64,000 nt of DNA from Shewanella marina JCM 15074 (GTDB lineage Bacteria; Pseudomonadota; Gammaproteobacteria; Enterobacterales; Shewanellaceae): assembly GCF_000614975.1 (NCBI RefSeq), contig NZ_BALM01000001.1:310001-374000 (forward strand), given 5' to 3'. The first letter of the stretch is position 1, and every line of letters begins with the position of its first letter. The notes beneath the pieces were generated by a model, which worked only from the letters and a program-made list of their open reading frames with translations, was not told the origin of the DNA and made no database searches. Below are positions 1-9,097 of this stretch, in pieces. Position numbers and translations under genes: made by a program.

Positions 1-531
1 CGCTGTTGGGGCAATATCATCTTCATCAGGATTGATAAATCCAGAGATAATATCAGACAAGCGCAGCTCGTCAGCTTCATAACGGTCGTATTGCTCAAGG
101 ATCATAGAGATCGCTTGAGGATATTCTGCTACTGAGCTCTGTACGGTATTAATACCTTCTTCGATTCGCTTAGCGATGACAATTTCGCCTTCACGAGTCA
201 ATAGCTCAACAGTACCCATTTCACGCATATACATACGTACAGGGTCGGTAGTGCGACCTAGCTCACTTTCTACCGTAGCCAGTGCGGCAGCGGCTTCTTC
301 AGCAGCGTCTTCGTCTGTGTTGTCTTCCGACATCATCATGTCATCGGCATCAGGTGCTTCTTCAAACACTCGAATACCCATGTCATTTATCATCTGGATA
401 ATATCTTCGATCTGGTCAGAATCGACCATGTCTGCAGGTAAGTGGTCGTTCACTTCTGCATAGGTTAAATACCCTTGCTCTTTACCTTTGGCGAGCAACA
501 GCTTGAGTTGCGACTGCGGAGTTTGATCCAT
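1..531 (-). CDS. rpoD: RNA polymerase sigma factor RpoD (sigma-70), N-terminal part
   Basis: This is the primary sigma factor, which directs core RNA polymerase to housekeeping promoters. Only about the first 177 residues are present; the rest lies beyond the left edge. Reading the minus strand gives MDQTPQSQLKLLLAKGKEQG, a typical region 1.1 start. An acidic stretch rich in D, E and A follows near residues 55-80, then region 1.2 (RTTDPVRMYMREMGTVEL, about residues 93-110). An in-frame ATG lies three codons upstream, but the MDQTPQS start matches the family. It is the last gene of the conserved rpsU-dnaG-rpoD macromolecular synthesis cluster, about 135 bp downstream of dnaG. Identity is certain; only completeness is limited. 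Confidence 0.97.
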   Translation of the reverse strand, partial: MDQTPQSQLKLLLAKGKEQGYLTYAEVNDHLPADMVDSDQIEDIIQMINDMGIRVFEEAPDADDMMMSEDNTDEDAAEEAAAALATVESELGRTTDPVRMYMREMGTVELLTREGEIVIAKRIEEGINTVQSSVAEYPQAISMILEQYDRYEADELRLSDIISGFINPDEDDIAPTA

Positions 532-666
532 AGATATCATCCAATTTTGGTAGCTGATAAAACGACGGGTCAGTTAATTATTCAGTAATATTTAACTGCC
601 GCACAAATCGTCAATTATAGGCTATTTAGGTTGTTCTTTACTAGTCATAGTGCTTGATTCACACAG

Positions 667-2403
667 TTATTTTGTGTTACGCGCATTTTTTATGATAGAG
701 ATCAACTTAGATAGCTGGACTTTTTCTTCTTTTGTATGAGTCTGTTTTAGGCTCAATTCCTGATAGCGTTGCTCAATATATTGATTGTTCAACCAAATCA
801 GGGACTTTTTAAACTCTTGTAACACGTTGGCATCCGCCACTTGATGCTCCCATTGGGCAATTTTTTTCAGAGTACCGTGCTCCGGTTTATTTCTGAATTC
901 TTCAAGTAGTTGCGCGCTGCTAAGCTGTTGCGTTCGAGTTATATCTAGCAAAGTTATCAAGAGGTCAACACCGGCCATTTTGATATGTTTTAATGCTGGT
1001 TGCACGGCTAAACCAAAACCTACTTTTGGGTCTTGTAATAGTAATGCGATCGCCAGTCTTAATGGGGTTCCACGTCCTTTTAAGCCTTTTTTAGCTAAGG
1101 GTTGTGTACTGACCTTGGTGTTAAAACCAATTTTCTTTTTTAAATCTTCGCCACTATTCATGCCGAGCTTATGTGCAAGATTTTCGAGCAATAAATTTTG
1201 CAGTACAGTGTCTTGAACTTTTTCAATGAGGGCAATGGCTTGCTTAGCCAAGTTGCCTTTATCTGTACCGTATTTTTGCGCCAAGGTATCAAACAAAAAG
1301 TCAGCTAAATTTTGGGCACTTTCTATTAATGCTTCAAAGGCGGTTTTGCCTATTTTACGCACCATAGAATCAGGATCTTCCCCTTGGGGCAAGAACATGA
1401 ATTTAATCTGGTCACCCGGTTTCAACAGTGGTAGTGCTGTTTCTAAAGCACGCCATGCAGCATCTTTACCAGCATTATCACCATCGTAACAACACACCAC
1501 TTGGTGAGCATTACGAAGCAATAACTGTAATTGTTCTGCTGTTGTTGATGTACCTAAAGAGGCAACTGCATAGTCGACACCAAATTGAGCCAGTGCAACC
1601 ACATCCATATAGCCTTCAACAATTAAGATCTTATCGACATCACGATGCTTTTGCTTTAGCTCGTAGAGGCCATAAAGTTCATTGCCTTTATGAAATATGG
1701 GCGTTTCCGGCGAATTCAAGTACTTTGGTGTACCATCACCTAAAACTCTACCACCAAATGCAATAACGCGTCCGCGACGATCACGGATAGGGAACATTAG
1801 CCTATCGCGAAAACGGTCATAACGGCGGCCATTGTCTTTGGCAATAACCATTCCGGCGGTTAATAGTTTATCTTGTGCATCTTGATTACTGCGGTAACGG
1901 CTTAATAAACCATCCCAACTATCAGGCGCGAAGCCGATACCGAAATGTTTTACTACATCGTCACTTAAACCACGCATTTCAAGATAATCGACCACTTTTT
2001 GTTTATCAGTATCAGCTTTAAGTTGATGTTGGAAATAAAGACTGGCTTCTTCCATTAACTGATACAAATCTCGGCTAAGACCTTCATCACGGCGTGTGCC
2101 GGTGCCTTGCTCGCGTGGGACTTCTAAACCATGTTGGCCTGCCAATTCATCAATGGCATCAAGAAACTCTAAACGGTCGTACTCCATGACAAAATCGATG
2201 GCATTGCCATGTGCACCACAACCAAAACAATGATAAAACTGTTTGTCTTGGCTAACGGTAAATGATGGAGATTTTTCGCTATGAAAAGGGCAACAAGCAG
2301 AGTAGTTTTTACCTGCTTTTTTGAGTGGCACTTTATGGTCGATTAATTCGACGATGTCAGTGCGAGCGATTAGCTCATTGATAAAGTCACGAGGAATTGC
2401 CAT
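667..2403 (-). CDS. dnaG: DNA primase DnaG
   Basis: DnaG synthesises the RNA primers used at the replication fork and is recruited by the DnaB helicase. The product has 578 residues, close to the 581 of E. coli. The N-terminal CHC2 zinc finger has ligands C38, H41, C59 and C62 (CPFHSEKSPSF, then YHCFGCG). The central RNA polymerase domain contains FRDRLMFPIRDRRGR, and the TOPRIM fold shows IVEGYMDV and CYDGDNAGKDA. The C-terminal helicase-binding part is more divergent, as is usual. It lies between yqeY and rpoD on the minus strand, and a hairpin at 2445-2472 precedes it, so a promoter of its own or read-through is needed. Confidence 0.98.
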   Translation of the reverse strand: MAIPRDFINELIARTDIVELIDHKVPLKKAGKNYSACCPFHSEKSPSFTVSQDKQFYHCFGCGAHGNAIDFVMEYDRLEFLDAIDELAGQHGLEVPREQGTGTRRDEGLSRDLYQLMEEASLYFQHQLKADTDKQKVVDYLEMRGLSDDVVKHFGIGFAPDSWDGLLSRYRSNQDAQDKLLTAGMVIAKDNGRRYDRFRDRLMFPIRDRRGRVIAFGGRVLGDGTPKYLNSPETPIFHKGNELYGLYELKQKHRDVDKILIVEGYMDVVALAQFGVDYAVASLGTSTTAEQLQLLLRNAHQVVCCYDGDNAGKDAAWRALETALPLLKPGDQIKFMFLPQGEDPDSMVRKIGKTAFEALIESAQNLADFLFDTLAQKYGTDKGNLAKQAIALIEKVQDTVLQNLLLENLAHKLGMNSGEDLKKKIGFNTKVSTQPLAKKGLKGRGTPLRLAIALLLQDPKVGFGLAVQPALKHIKMAGVDLLITLLDITRTQQLSSAQLLEEFRNKPEHGTLKKIAQWEHQVADANVLQEFKKSLIWLNNQYIEQRYQELSLKQTHTKEEKVQLSKLISIIKNARNTK

Positions 2404-2444
2404 GTAATTATCGTGTTATCTGCCATTTGTAGCGATTAAAAACA

Positions 2445-2472
2445 AACAAGCCGCGCAAAAGCACGGCTTGTT
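2445..2472 (-). terminator. Hairpin terminator between yqeY and dnaG
   Basis: A 12-bp stem (AACAAGCCGTGC pairing with GCGCGGCTTGTT, one wobble) has a TTTT loop. On the minus strand a T-rich tail follows (TTGTTTTTAA). The position, just after yqeY and before dnaG, resembles the internal terminator known between rpsU and dnaG in enteric bacteria, which lowers primase expression relative to the ribosomal protein. The structure is seen; the function is inferred. Confidence 0.75.
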
Positions 2473-2489
2473 GTAACACTAAAAGCGTT

Positions 2490-2933
2490 TTACTTCAGTT
2501 TTGCACGGATTAAAGCACCAATGGCACCCATATCTGCACGACCCTGAACTTTTACTTTAAGTGCACCCATTACTTTGCCCATGTCCGCCATAGTCGATGC
2601 GCCTACCTGTGCGATAGTTTCATCAATAATTGCAGCAACTTCTTCCTCTGACAGAGGTTTAGGCAGGAAAGTTTCAATTACTTGAATCTCTGCTGCTTCA
2701 ATTGCTGCCAACTCCGGACGATTTGCTGCTTCATATTGAGCAATCGAATCACGGCGTTGTTTGACCATTTTGGTTAAGACAGCTATAGCTTGGTCATCAG
2801 TCAGAGTTTCGCGGGTATCCACTTCAATCTGTTTGATGGCGGCTAATGCCAAACGAATCGTGCCTAATTTAGCCTTTTCTTTGGCTAACATAGCTTTCTT
2901 CATTTGGTCTTTTAGCTGATCAATTAGGCTCAT
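2490..2933 (-). CDS. yqeY: GatB/YqeY domain protein
   Basis: This 147-residue protein is a stand-alone copy of the YqeY domain found at the C-terminus of GatB, the glutamyl/aspartyl-tRNA amidotransferase subunit. It starts MSLIDQLKDQMKKAMLAKEKAKLGTIR and shows the family patterns LTKMVKQRRDS, IETFLPKPLSEEE and MGKVMGALK. Its biochemical role is not established; a tRNA-binding or tRNA-surveillance role has been suggested for the fold. It begins 6 bp after rpsU ends and is presumably co-transcribed with it. This position between rpsU and dnaG is conserved in Shewanella and Vibrio. Confidence 0.95.
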   Translation of the reverse strand: MSLIDQLKDQMKKAMLAKEKAKLGTIRLALAAIKQIEVDTRETLTDDQAIAVLTKMVKQRRDSIAQYEAANRPELAAIEAAEIQVIETFLPKPLSEEEVAAIIDETIAQVGASTMADMGKVMGALKVKVQGRADMGAIGALIRAKLK

Positions 2934-2939
2934 AACGGA

Positions 2940-3155
2940 TTAGTATAAACGTACGCGACGTGCGTTTTCGCGAGAAAGCTTCTTAGCAAGACGCTTAACT
3001 GCAGCCGCTTTAGCGCGCTTACGTGCAGTTGTTGGCTTCTCGTAGAATTCACGAGCGCGAACGTCAGCTAGGATACCAGCTTTTTCACAAGAGCGCTTGA
3101 AACGACGTAGTGCTACGTCGAATGGTTCGTTTTCACGTACTTTAATAATTGGCAT
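2940..3155 (-). CDS. rpsU: 30S ribosomal protein S21
   Basis: S21 is a small basic protein of the 30S platform near the anti-Shine-Dalgarno end of 16S rRNA and is needed for efficient initiation. The 71-residue sequence [20 protein letters not shown] with the arginine/lysine-rich tail ([18 protein letters not shown]) is diagnostic, and the length equals the E. coli protein. An AGGGGTGATGG-like ribosome-binding stretch lies just upstream of the ATG on the minus strand. It is the first gene of the rpsU-yqeY-dnaG-rpoD cluster, so its promoter must lie in 3156-3483. Confidence 0.98.
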   Translation of the reverse strand: MPIIKVRENEPFDVALRRFKRSCEKAGILADVRAREFYEKPTTARKRAKAAAVKRLAKKLSRENARRVRLY

Positions 3156-3483
3156 ACGCCATCACCCCTTAGGTGTAGGTTGTGCGAGTCAATGACTTGA
3201 CTCAAGATGATTTAAAATGGTGCGGAATTTTATACTGACTGCACCCCCCTTGTAAACCCCTAAAGTGATTTGCAAGGGTGAATTTTGTCACATACAAATC
3301 CATTGCGAATAATAATTTGGTTTGTATCTGGGCGCAAGTGACTAGATGCTTAAGCTGCTAATTTATTATCGAAAGTACGCTAAAAGTAGTGATATTTGTA
3401 TGTTATAAGGGGAATTGCTCTCTTGAAGTGCTTGATAGTAACAGAGTAGAATTAACCGTTTTTACACAAATAGACGAGATACG
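3156..3483. promoter_or_regulatory. Divergent promoter region between rpsU and tsaD
   Basis: This 328-bp non-coding stretch separates two divergent, strongly conserved genes and must hold both promoters. It includes a C-run (CACCCCCC) near 3240 and AT-rich blocks. I could not pick confident -35/-10 pairs and saw no RNA gene or repeat. Confidence 0.5.
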
Positions 3484-4499
3484 ATGCGGGTTTTAGGTAT
3501 TGAGACATCCTGTGATGAGACAGGTATTGCTGTTTATGATGAGCAACAAGGCTTGTTGTCACATGCATTATATAGCCAAGTAAAGTTACATGCGGATTAT
3601 GGTGGAGTGGTGCCTGAATTGGCTTCGCGTGATCATGTGCGCAAAATTGTGCCTTTAATTCGTCAAGCATTAGCGGATGCCAATACTCGTATTGAAGATC
3701 TCGATGGCATTGCTTATACCAAAGGTCCTGGCTTAATTGGGGCGTTATTGGTAGGTGCTTGTGTGGGGCGTGCGTTAGCGTTTTCTTGGGATAAGCCTGC
3801 GGTTGGTGTACATCATATGGAAGGCCATTTGTTAGCCCCTATGCTAGAAGACAACCCTCCTGAATTTCCATTTATTGCACTGCTTGTTTCAGGCGGTCAT
3901 ACCATGTTAGTTGATGTCAAAGGCATTGGCCGTTATGAAGTGATGGGCGAGTCGGTTGACGATGCTGCTGGTGAGTCATTCGATAAGATGCAAAATTAAT
4001 GGGATTAGATTATCCAGGTGGTCCGCGTTTATCGAAATTGGCTGCACAAGGTGAGCCAAATTGTTATAAGTTTCCACGTCCGATGACCGATAGACCTGGT
4101 TTGGATTTTAGTTTTTCAGGTTTGAAAACGTTTGCCGCAAATACCATTGCCAAAGAACCTGATGACTTACAAACCCGCGCTAATATTGCCCGTGCATTTG
4201 AAGAAGCTGTGGTAGATACCTTAGCGATTAAGTGTCGCCGTGCGCTTAAGCAAACGGGGTATACCCGCTTAGTGATTGCCGGTGGCGTAAGTGCCAACAC
4301 TCGTTTACAAACCTCTTTAGCCGACTTGATGCAAAGCATTGGTGGCCAAGTTTATTATCCACGTGGTGAGTTTTGTACCGATAATGGCGCAATGATCGCC
4401 TATGCTGGTCTGCAACGATTAAAGTCAGGTGTGTTTGAAGATTTAGCCGTTAAAGGTCAGCCTCGTTGGCCATTAGATACGTTACCAGCTGTAGATTAA
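3484..4499 (+). CDS. tsaD: tRNA threonylcarbamoyladenosine transferase TsaD, frameshifted
   Basis: TsaD transfers threonylcarbamoyl from its AMP adduct to A37 of ANN-decoding tRNAs, together with TsaB and TsaE. The start [19 protein letters not shown] and the metal-binding [13 protein letters not shown] motif are diagnostic. Reading stops at 3997-3999 after GESFDKMQN; the protein continues in another frame from 3990 ([16 protein letters not shown] to TLPAVD). Inserting one base (probably C, giving ACT) between 3988 and 3989 restores [15 protein letters not shown] and a 338-residue protein, against 337 in E. coli. The gene is essential in most bacteria, so a sequence error is much more likely than a real knockout. 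Confidence 0.95.
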
Positions 4500-4515
4500 T
4501 CTGCAGGTAAATATA

Positions 4516-4544
4516 AATAAAGGCGCTCAATGAGCGCCTTTATT
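4516..4544. terminator. Bidirectional terminator between tsaD and plsY
   Basis: A perfect 13-bp stem, AATAAAGGCGCTC with GAGCGCCTTTATT, has a 3-nt loop. It is T-rich on both sides and sits between two convergent genes, so it can end both transcripts. Confidence 0.9.
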
Positions 4545-4562
4545 GTATCTAATGGAGTAAGA

Positions 4563-5171
4563 CTATTTTTTGTTTAATTTTTTATCGGTGACTTTAGGCT
4601 CAGTACCTGCCAGTAAGCGTTTTATATTATCTTTATGACGAATAATAATCAGTGTTGAAAGCATCGCTACTGGAATGGTAAATCTATCATCTAGCCACCA
4701 AGTAAAAAGAGGCGCAGATAATGAGGTAATTATCGCCGCGCCAGATGAATAGCGGGTAATCAGTACTGACAATAACCAAGTGGCAATTAGGCAAAGTGCC
4801 AAACCACCACCAATAGGTGCCATTGCGCCTAATGCTGTGGCGACACCTTTACCGCCTTTAAAACCGAAAAACAGCGGGTAGATATGACCTAAACATGCCG
4901 CAATTGCAATTAAGCCTAATGAGACTGCATCGATCCCCATCAAATAAGCGCAATAGGTTGGAACCGCCCCTTTTAACATATCAAAAAATAGAACGGTGAT
5001 AGCTGGCAGCGCGCCACCAAGGCGAAGTACGTTGGTGGCACCGGGATTGCCTGAACCTTGAGTGCGAGGATCGGGTAAGCGCCATATTTTACATACGACG
5101 ATAGCACTTGAAATAGAGCCCGCTAGATATGCGAGCAATATCATTAAAATCGTAACAGCGATGCTGCTCAA
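4563..5171 (-). CDS. plsY: Glycerol-3-phosphate acyltransferase PlsY
   Basis: PlsY is an inner-membrane enzyme that transfers the acyl group of acyl-phosphate to glycerol-3-phosphate, the first step of phosphatidic acid synthesis. The 202-residue protein has about five membrane segments. It carries the family signatures [15 protein letters not shown] (about residues 39-53) and [14 protein letters not shown], which form the phosphate and acyl-phosphate sites. It is convergent with tsaD and divergent from folB, an arrangement conserved in gammaproteobacteria. The charged tail [10 protein letters not shown] ends the protein. Confidence 0.97.
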   Translation of the reverse strand: MSSIAVTILMILLAYLAGSISSAIVVCKIWRLPDPRTQGSGNPGATNVLRLGGALPAITVLFFDMLKGAVPTYCAYLMGIDAVSLGLIAIAACLGHIYPLFFGFKGGKGVATALGAMAPIGGGLALCLIATWLLSVLITRYSSGAAIITSLSAPLFTWWLDDRFTIPVAMLSTLIIIRHKDNIKRLLAGTEPKVTDKKLNKK

Positions 5172-5417
5172 ATTGGTTTCCTTATCCGTCTTAGGGTATT
5201 ATCGCGCTCTTAATTATTGCCATCAGTTGGGAAACGGTCATTGCTATCATTAAATCACTCAAACTAAATTGATGGTGTTAGCAATTGTGGCACTATCCTA
5301 CTGTGTTATAACGTGGTAAGAAACCGTTTGGCTGTAATTATTTGCATTTAGCGCTATTGTACCCCTTTTCAACGCGCTAGCTTGTCAGACCTCATTGTTT
5401 TTGTGATTGGAGTAGAG

Positions 5418-5771
5418 ATGGATAAGGTACTTATACGTCAGCTTAGGGTAGATACCGTTATTGGTGTTTATGAGTGGGAAAAACAAATTCATCAAACCTT
5501 ATTACTGGATTTAGATATGGCTTGGGATAATCGTTTAGCGGCAGTTAAAGACGATTATGAGCATGCTTTATGTTATGAAACTGTGGCAAATAGACTGACG
5601 GCATTGCTCACTGAACAGCCTGTTGAATTAATTGAAACCATTGCTGAGATGGTGGCGCGCTGTGTGATGACCGAATTTAATGTGCCATGGGTTAAAGTTA
5701 AAGTAATGAAGCCTGGTGCAGTACCAACTGCGGCAGCAGTTGGTGTTGAAATAGAACGAGGCCATTGCTAA
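5418..5771 (+). CDS. folB: Dihydroneopterin aldolase FolB
   Basis: FolB cleaves 7,8-dihydroneopterin to 6-hydroxymethyl-dihydropterin and glycolaldehyde in folate synthesis. I chose the ATG at 5418 (MDKVLIRQLRVDTVIGVYEWE) because GGAG lies just upstream and it gives 117 residues, the family length. A longer frame from 5382 has no homology support. The active-site glutamate is in IGVYEWE and the lysine in VKVKVMKPGAV. The next step of the pathway, folK, begins two bases after the stop, so the pair is translationally coupled. Confidence 0.96.
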   Translation: MDKVLIRQLRVDTVIGVYEWEKQIHQTLLLDLDMAWDNRLAAVKDDYEHALCYETVANRLTALLTEQPVELIETIAEMVARCVMTEFNVPWVKVKVMKPGAVPTAAAVGVEIERGHC

Positions 5772-5773
5772 TT

Positions 5774-6271
5774 ATGGCGCTTATTTATATTAGCTTAGGC
5801 AGTAATATTGAGCCACAGCATCATTTGACATTAGCATTAAATGATTTGTCGGACGCGTTTGAGATAGTCGCGTTATCACCTGTGTATGAGAGCGAGTCTG
5901 TTGGCTTTGCTGGCGACAATTTTTTAAATATGGTGGTGGCTGCTAAAACAACATTGACGATTGAGCAAACTGTTGCTGAGTTTAAGCAGATAGAGAGCCG
6001 TCATGGGCGTATTTTAGGGGCTAAAAAGTTCAGCTCTCGTACGGTCGATATCGATCTTTTATTGTATGACGATTTAGTGTGTCAATTACCAATAGTATTA
6101 CCTCGCGCTGAAGTGACTGAAAATGCTTTTGTGCTATGGCCATTAGCGGATATTGCACCGCAAATGTGTCATCCCGGAACGCACCAGACTTACCAAGAGT
6201 TATGGCAAGCTTACGATAAAAATAAACAACAATTATGGCCAATCGAGTTTAATTGGGTTGCACCTCAATAA
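5774..6271 (+). CDS. folK: 2-amino-4-hydroxy-6-hydroxymethyldihydropteridine pyrophosphokinase FolK
   Basis: FolK transfers pyrophosphate from ATP to the product of FolB, making the substrate for dihydropteroate synthase. The 165-residue protein starts [15 protein letters not shown]. The PPPK signature [17 protein letters not shown] holds the magnesium-binding aspartates. The upstream in-frame TTG at 5765 overlaps the end of folB and has no support. The gene sits between folB and uppP in a likely three-gene transcript. Confidence 0.96.
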   Translation: MALIYISLGSNIEPQHHLTLALNDLSDAFEIVALSPVYESESVGFAGDNFLNMVVAAKTTLTIEQTVAEFKQIESRHGRILGAKKFSSRTVDIDLLLYDDLVCQLPIVLPRAEVTENAFVLWPLADIAPQMCHPGTHQTYQELWQAYDKNKQQLWPIEFNWVAPQ

Positions 6272-6291
6272 CTCAATTTTCAGGGAACAAC

Positions 6292-7092
6292 ATGGATACC
6301 TTACAAGTTATTATTCTTGCGTTAATTCAGGGATTGACAGAATTTTTACCTATTTCAAGCTCGGCACATCTTATTTTACCTGCACAGTTATTCGGTTGGC
6401 AGGATCAAGGTTTATCATTTGATGTTGCTGTACATATTGGTTCGTTATTAGCGGTAATATTATATTTTAGGCAAGAAATTTGGGCGATGTTGACGGCGTG
6501 GCTGGCTAGCATTTTTAAAGGTCAGCACAGTGATGACAGCAAACTTGCTTGGTGGATTATCTTAGCGACATTGCCCGCTGTTATTCTGGGCTTCACCTTT
6601 AAGGATATGATTGAAACCCATTTACGTGGTCCCGGTGTGATTGCGATTACCACCGTGATTTTTGGTTTATTATTATGGTTGGCAGATAAAATGTCGCGTG
6701 ATGAATTAACTGAATATCAGACGGGGTGGCGTAAGGCTTTATTAATTGGTTTTGCGCAAGCGTTAGCATTAATTCCTGGTACTTCACGTTCAGGTGCAAC
6801 TATTACTGCCGCATTAATGTTAGGCCTAAAGCGTGAAGCCGCCGCGCGTTTTTCATTCTTAATGTCGATTCCTGTGATTTTAGGCGCGGCATTATTAATG
6901 GGTAAAGATTTAGTCAGTGAAGGTGTTGCTATTGACTATCAAGCATTAGCGCTTGGTGTAGTGATGTCTTTTGCCGCAGCATATCTTTGTATTCACTTGT
7001 TTTTGAAAGTGATTAGCAAGATGGGCATGATGCCATTTGTGATTTATCGTTTAGCGCTTGGGATATTCCTGTGCGGTTTTATTTTTCTGTAA
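6292..7092 (+). CDS. uppP: Undecaprenyl-diphosphate phosphatase UppP (BacA)
   Basis: UppP removes a phosphate from undecaprenyl diphosphate on the membrane so that the lipid carrier can be reused for peptidoglycan and O-antigen synthesis. The protein has 266 residues from ATG 6292 ([20 protein letters not shown]), preceded by AGGGA. Both inverted-repeat signatures are present: [17 protein letters not shown] near the N-terminus and [15 protein letters not shown] in the middle. The rest is hydrophobic, with about seven or eight membrane segments. It begins 20 bp after folK. An earlier in-frame start at 6253 would overlap folK and is not favoured. Confidence 0.96.
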   Translation: MDTLQVIILALIQGLTEFLPISSSAHLILPAQLFGWQDQGLSFDVAVHIGSLLAVILYFRQEIWAMLTAWLASIFKGQHSDDSKLAWWIILATLPAVILGFTFKDMIETHLRGPGVIAITTVIFGLLLWLADKMSRDELTEYQTGWRKALLIGFAQALALIPGTSRSGATITAALMLGLKREAAARFSFLMSIPVILGAALLMGKDLVSEGVAIDYQALALGVVMSFAAAYLCIHLFLKVISKMGMMPFVIYRLALGIFLCGFIFL

Positions 7093-7129
7093 TAAATGAT
7101 GCCAATTTTGGCGTTAACAAGGTTATTTA

Positions 7130-7963
7130 ATGTCAGCTTTATTTCAGTGTCCAACGTGCCAACAAGCGTTGCATATTCATCAGCAATCACAAGGTTTACA
7201 TTGTGATAATAAACATCACTTTGACCGTAATCAGCAGGGTTATTGGGTCTTTGGTTTACCTAAAAAACGGGTAGATACCGACTCAAGACAAGTTTTACGT
7301 GCTAAAAAGTTCATGTTGGCTTCTGGCATGTTTGATGCTGTTGTTGAGCAAATGGCGACATTATTGGCTGACCAATTAGCTCAGCATCAGCAAGTATTAC
7401 ATTGTGATTTAAATTGTGGTGATGGTTTTTATATTCGTGCGCTTGCTGAGCAGTTAGCACTGCAATTACCGCAGTTAGCGTTACAACAATGGGGTTTGAG
7501 TGAAGCTGAAAATGCACTATTTGCTGCCACTAAAACTGATAGTGTCAGTCAGTATTTCTTAGTCAGTCATAAAACCTTACCTTTTGCTGATAATAGTCTT
7601 GATTTAGTGACGGTTATCGATCAGCAATTGAAAGGCAAAGAGGCTGTTCGCGTATTGAAGCCTAATGGCTTGTTATTGACAGTGTCACCTGGTCCTCGTC
7701 ATTTATGGCAACTGAAACAACATATTTATCCTGATTTAACTGAAAAACCATTTAGTTTAAATCTGCCTAAAACAGTGTCATTGGTTGCTAATAAAGAGGT
7801 GCGATATACCGTTGATGTTAGTGGTGAAAATGCGTTAACACTACTTGATACAACGCCTTACGCTTGGCGTGCAAATGATAAGGTTAGACATGAAATCGGT
7901 AGTCATGCCATTAATCAATTAGAGTTTGATTTTGTGGTAACCTTGGCTGTAAAACAGGCTTAA
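7130..7963 (+). CDS. rlmA: 23S rRNA (guanine745-N1)-methyltransferase RlmA
   Basis: RlmA methylates N1 of G745 in helix 35 of 23S rRNA using S-adenosylmethionine. The 277-residue protein has the N-terminal zinc module with ligands C8, C11, C25 and H29 (CPTCQQAL, then LHCDNKHHFD). The methyltransferase fold follows, with VLHCDLNCGDGFYIRAL as the SAM-binding loop and LPFADNSLDLVTVID as motif IV. It starts 37 bp after uppP and probably has its own promoter or shares read-through. Confidence 0.92.
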   Translation: MSALFQCPTCQQALHIHQQSQGLHCDNKHHFDRNQQGYWVFGLPKKRVDTDSRQVLRAKKFMLASGMFDAVVEQMATLLADQLAQHQQVLHCDLNCGDGFYIRALAEQLALQLPQLALQQWGLSEAENALFAATKTDSVSQYFLVSHKTLPFADNSLDLVTVIDQQLKGKEAVRVLKPNGLLLTVSPGPRHLWQLKQHIYPDLTEKPFSLNLPKTVSLVANKEVRYTVDVSGENALTLLDTTPYAWRANDKVRHEIGSHAINQLEFDFVVTLAVKQA

Positions 7964-7986
7964 AACTATAATAATAGGTACAATTT

Positions 7987-8883
7987 ATGCGCGTAATTAT
8001 TTTGGGATTGGCATTATTAATGTCTGCCAGTACGTGGGCAAACGTTTATTCTTTGCCGACTAATGGCAGTCGGTTAATCGGAGAAATCCAGCATCATATT
8101 GTGCAAAAGGGTGAATATTTTCAAACGATTGCTAAACAATATAATGTCGGTATTTTGGAGTTGATGGAAAGTAATCCTGGCGTGGACCCATTTCTTCCAA
8201 CGCCGGGATTGGATTTGATTATTCCAACCCAAATGTTATTGCCTGATACCGCGTATAAAGGAATCGTGATCAATTTACCTGAATTACGTTTGTATTTTTA
8301 TCCAAAAAATAAACGTGAAGTGCACGTATTTCCAATTGGTATTGGTCGTGTCGGGCGGGAAACGCCTGAAATGACCACTAAAATTAAAGCCCGAATTCCT
8401 AATCCAAGCTGGACACCTCCAGCCAGTATTCGTCAAGAGCACTTAGAGGAACGGGGAGAGGTGTTACCGCGTATCGTACCTGCGGGACCTGACAATCCAT
8501 TAGGTAAGTTTGCTATGCAGTTGGCTTATGGTGATGGCAGTTATTTGATCCATGGTACCAACAAAGATTTTGGCGTGGGAATGCGTGTCAGTGCCGGTTG
8601 TATTCGCTTAAACCCTGATGATATTGAATGGTTGTTTGATAAGGTTAAATATGGCGAACCGGTACGGATTATTAATCAGCCTGTTAAATTTTCAAATGAG
8701 CCTAATGGCGTTAAAATTTTTGAAGTTTACTCGCCACTTTCTCGCTCTGATGGCAGCCAAAATGTGATTAAGCTTTCGCAACAAGCACTTAAGTTTACTA
8801 CTCAAGCTGACGTAGATTCTCGTAAAGTGACAGATGCTTTACTTGCGCAAAGTGGCTTGCCCGCTCAAGTGCAACTTAATTAA
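7987..8883 (+). CDS. L,D-transpeptidase (YkuD/ErfK family) with LysM-like domain
   Basis: This is a periplasmic enzyme of the ErfK/YbiS/YnhG group. In this family some members cross-link peptidoglycan 3-3 and others attach Lpp to peptidoglycan. The signal peptide is MRVIILGLALLMSASTWA. A LysM-like segment spans about residues 37-81. The YkuD domain runs from about residue 92 to 234, with HGT (H189) and SAGCIRLNP (catalytic C205). The whole protein has 298 residues, the usual length. An lpp gene is in the same window, which makes an Lpp-anchoring role plausible, but the sequence cannot tell the two activities apart. Confidence 0.93.
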   Translation: MRVIILGLALLMSASTWANVYSLPTNGSRLIGEIQHHIVQKGEYFQTIAKQYNVGILELMESNPGVDPFLPTPGLDLIIPTQMLLPDTAYKGIVINLPELRLYFYPKNKREVHVFPIGIGRVGRETPEMTTKIKARIPNPSWTPPASIRQEHLEERGEVLPRIVPAGPDNPLGKFAMQLAYGDGSYLIHGTNKDFGVGMRVSAGCIRLNPDDIEWLFDKVKYGEPVRIINQPVKFSNEPNGVKIFEVYSPLSRSDGSQNVIKLSQQALKFTTQADVDSRKVTDALLAQSGLPAQVQLN

Positions 8884-8902
8884 GCAATACGGTTATGTAA
8901 AG

Positions 8903-8929
8903 AAAGCCACCTACGGGTGGTTTTTTATT
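8903..8929 (+). terminator. Rho-independent terminator after the L,D-transpeptidase
   Basis: The short stem AGCCACC / GGTGGTT with loop TACG is followed at once by TTTTTTATT on the plus strand. Confidence 0.8.
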
Positions 8930-9097
8930 GTATTAAAATTGAACTCAAATAGTTAATTTGCATATATTATCGGCAAAGTGTCAGCTTTTTATGCTGTTTT
9001 TTAGGGAGTTAGTTAATTTTAAGGTATCCTGCAAGCCTTTTTCTGACTGCATAATTGCAGTTATTGCGTTTAGCTCTCGACGATAGATCTCTTTACT

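Noticed and set aside
3999..4499. Separate gene starting at ATG 3999
   Set aside because: It is the C-terminal half of TsaD in another frame, so it is not an independent gene.
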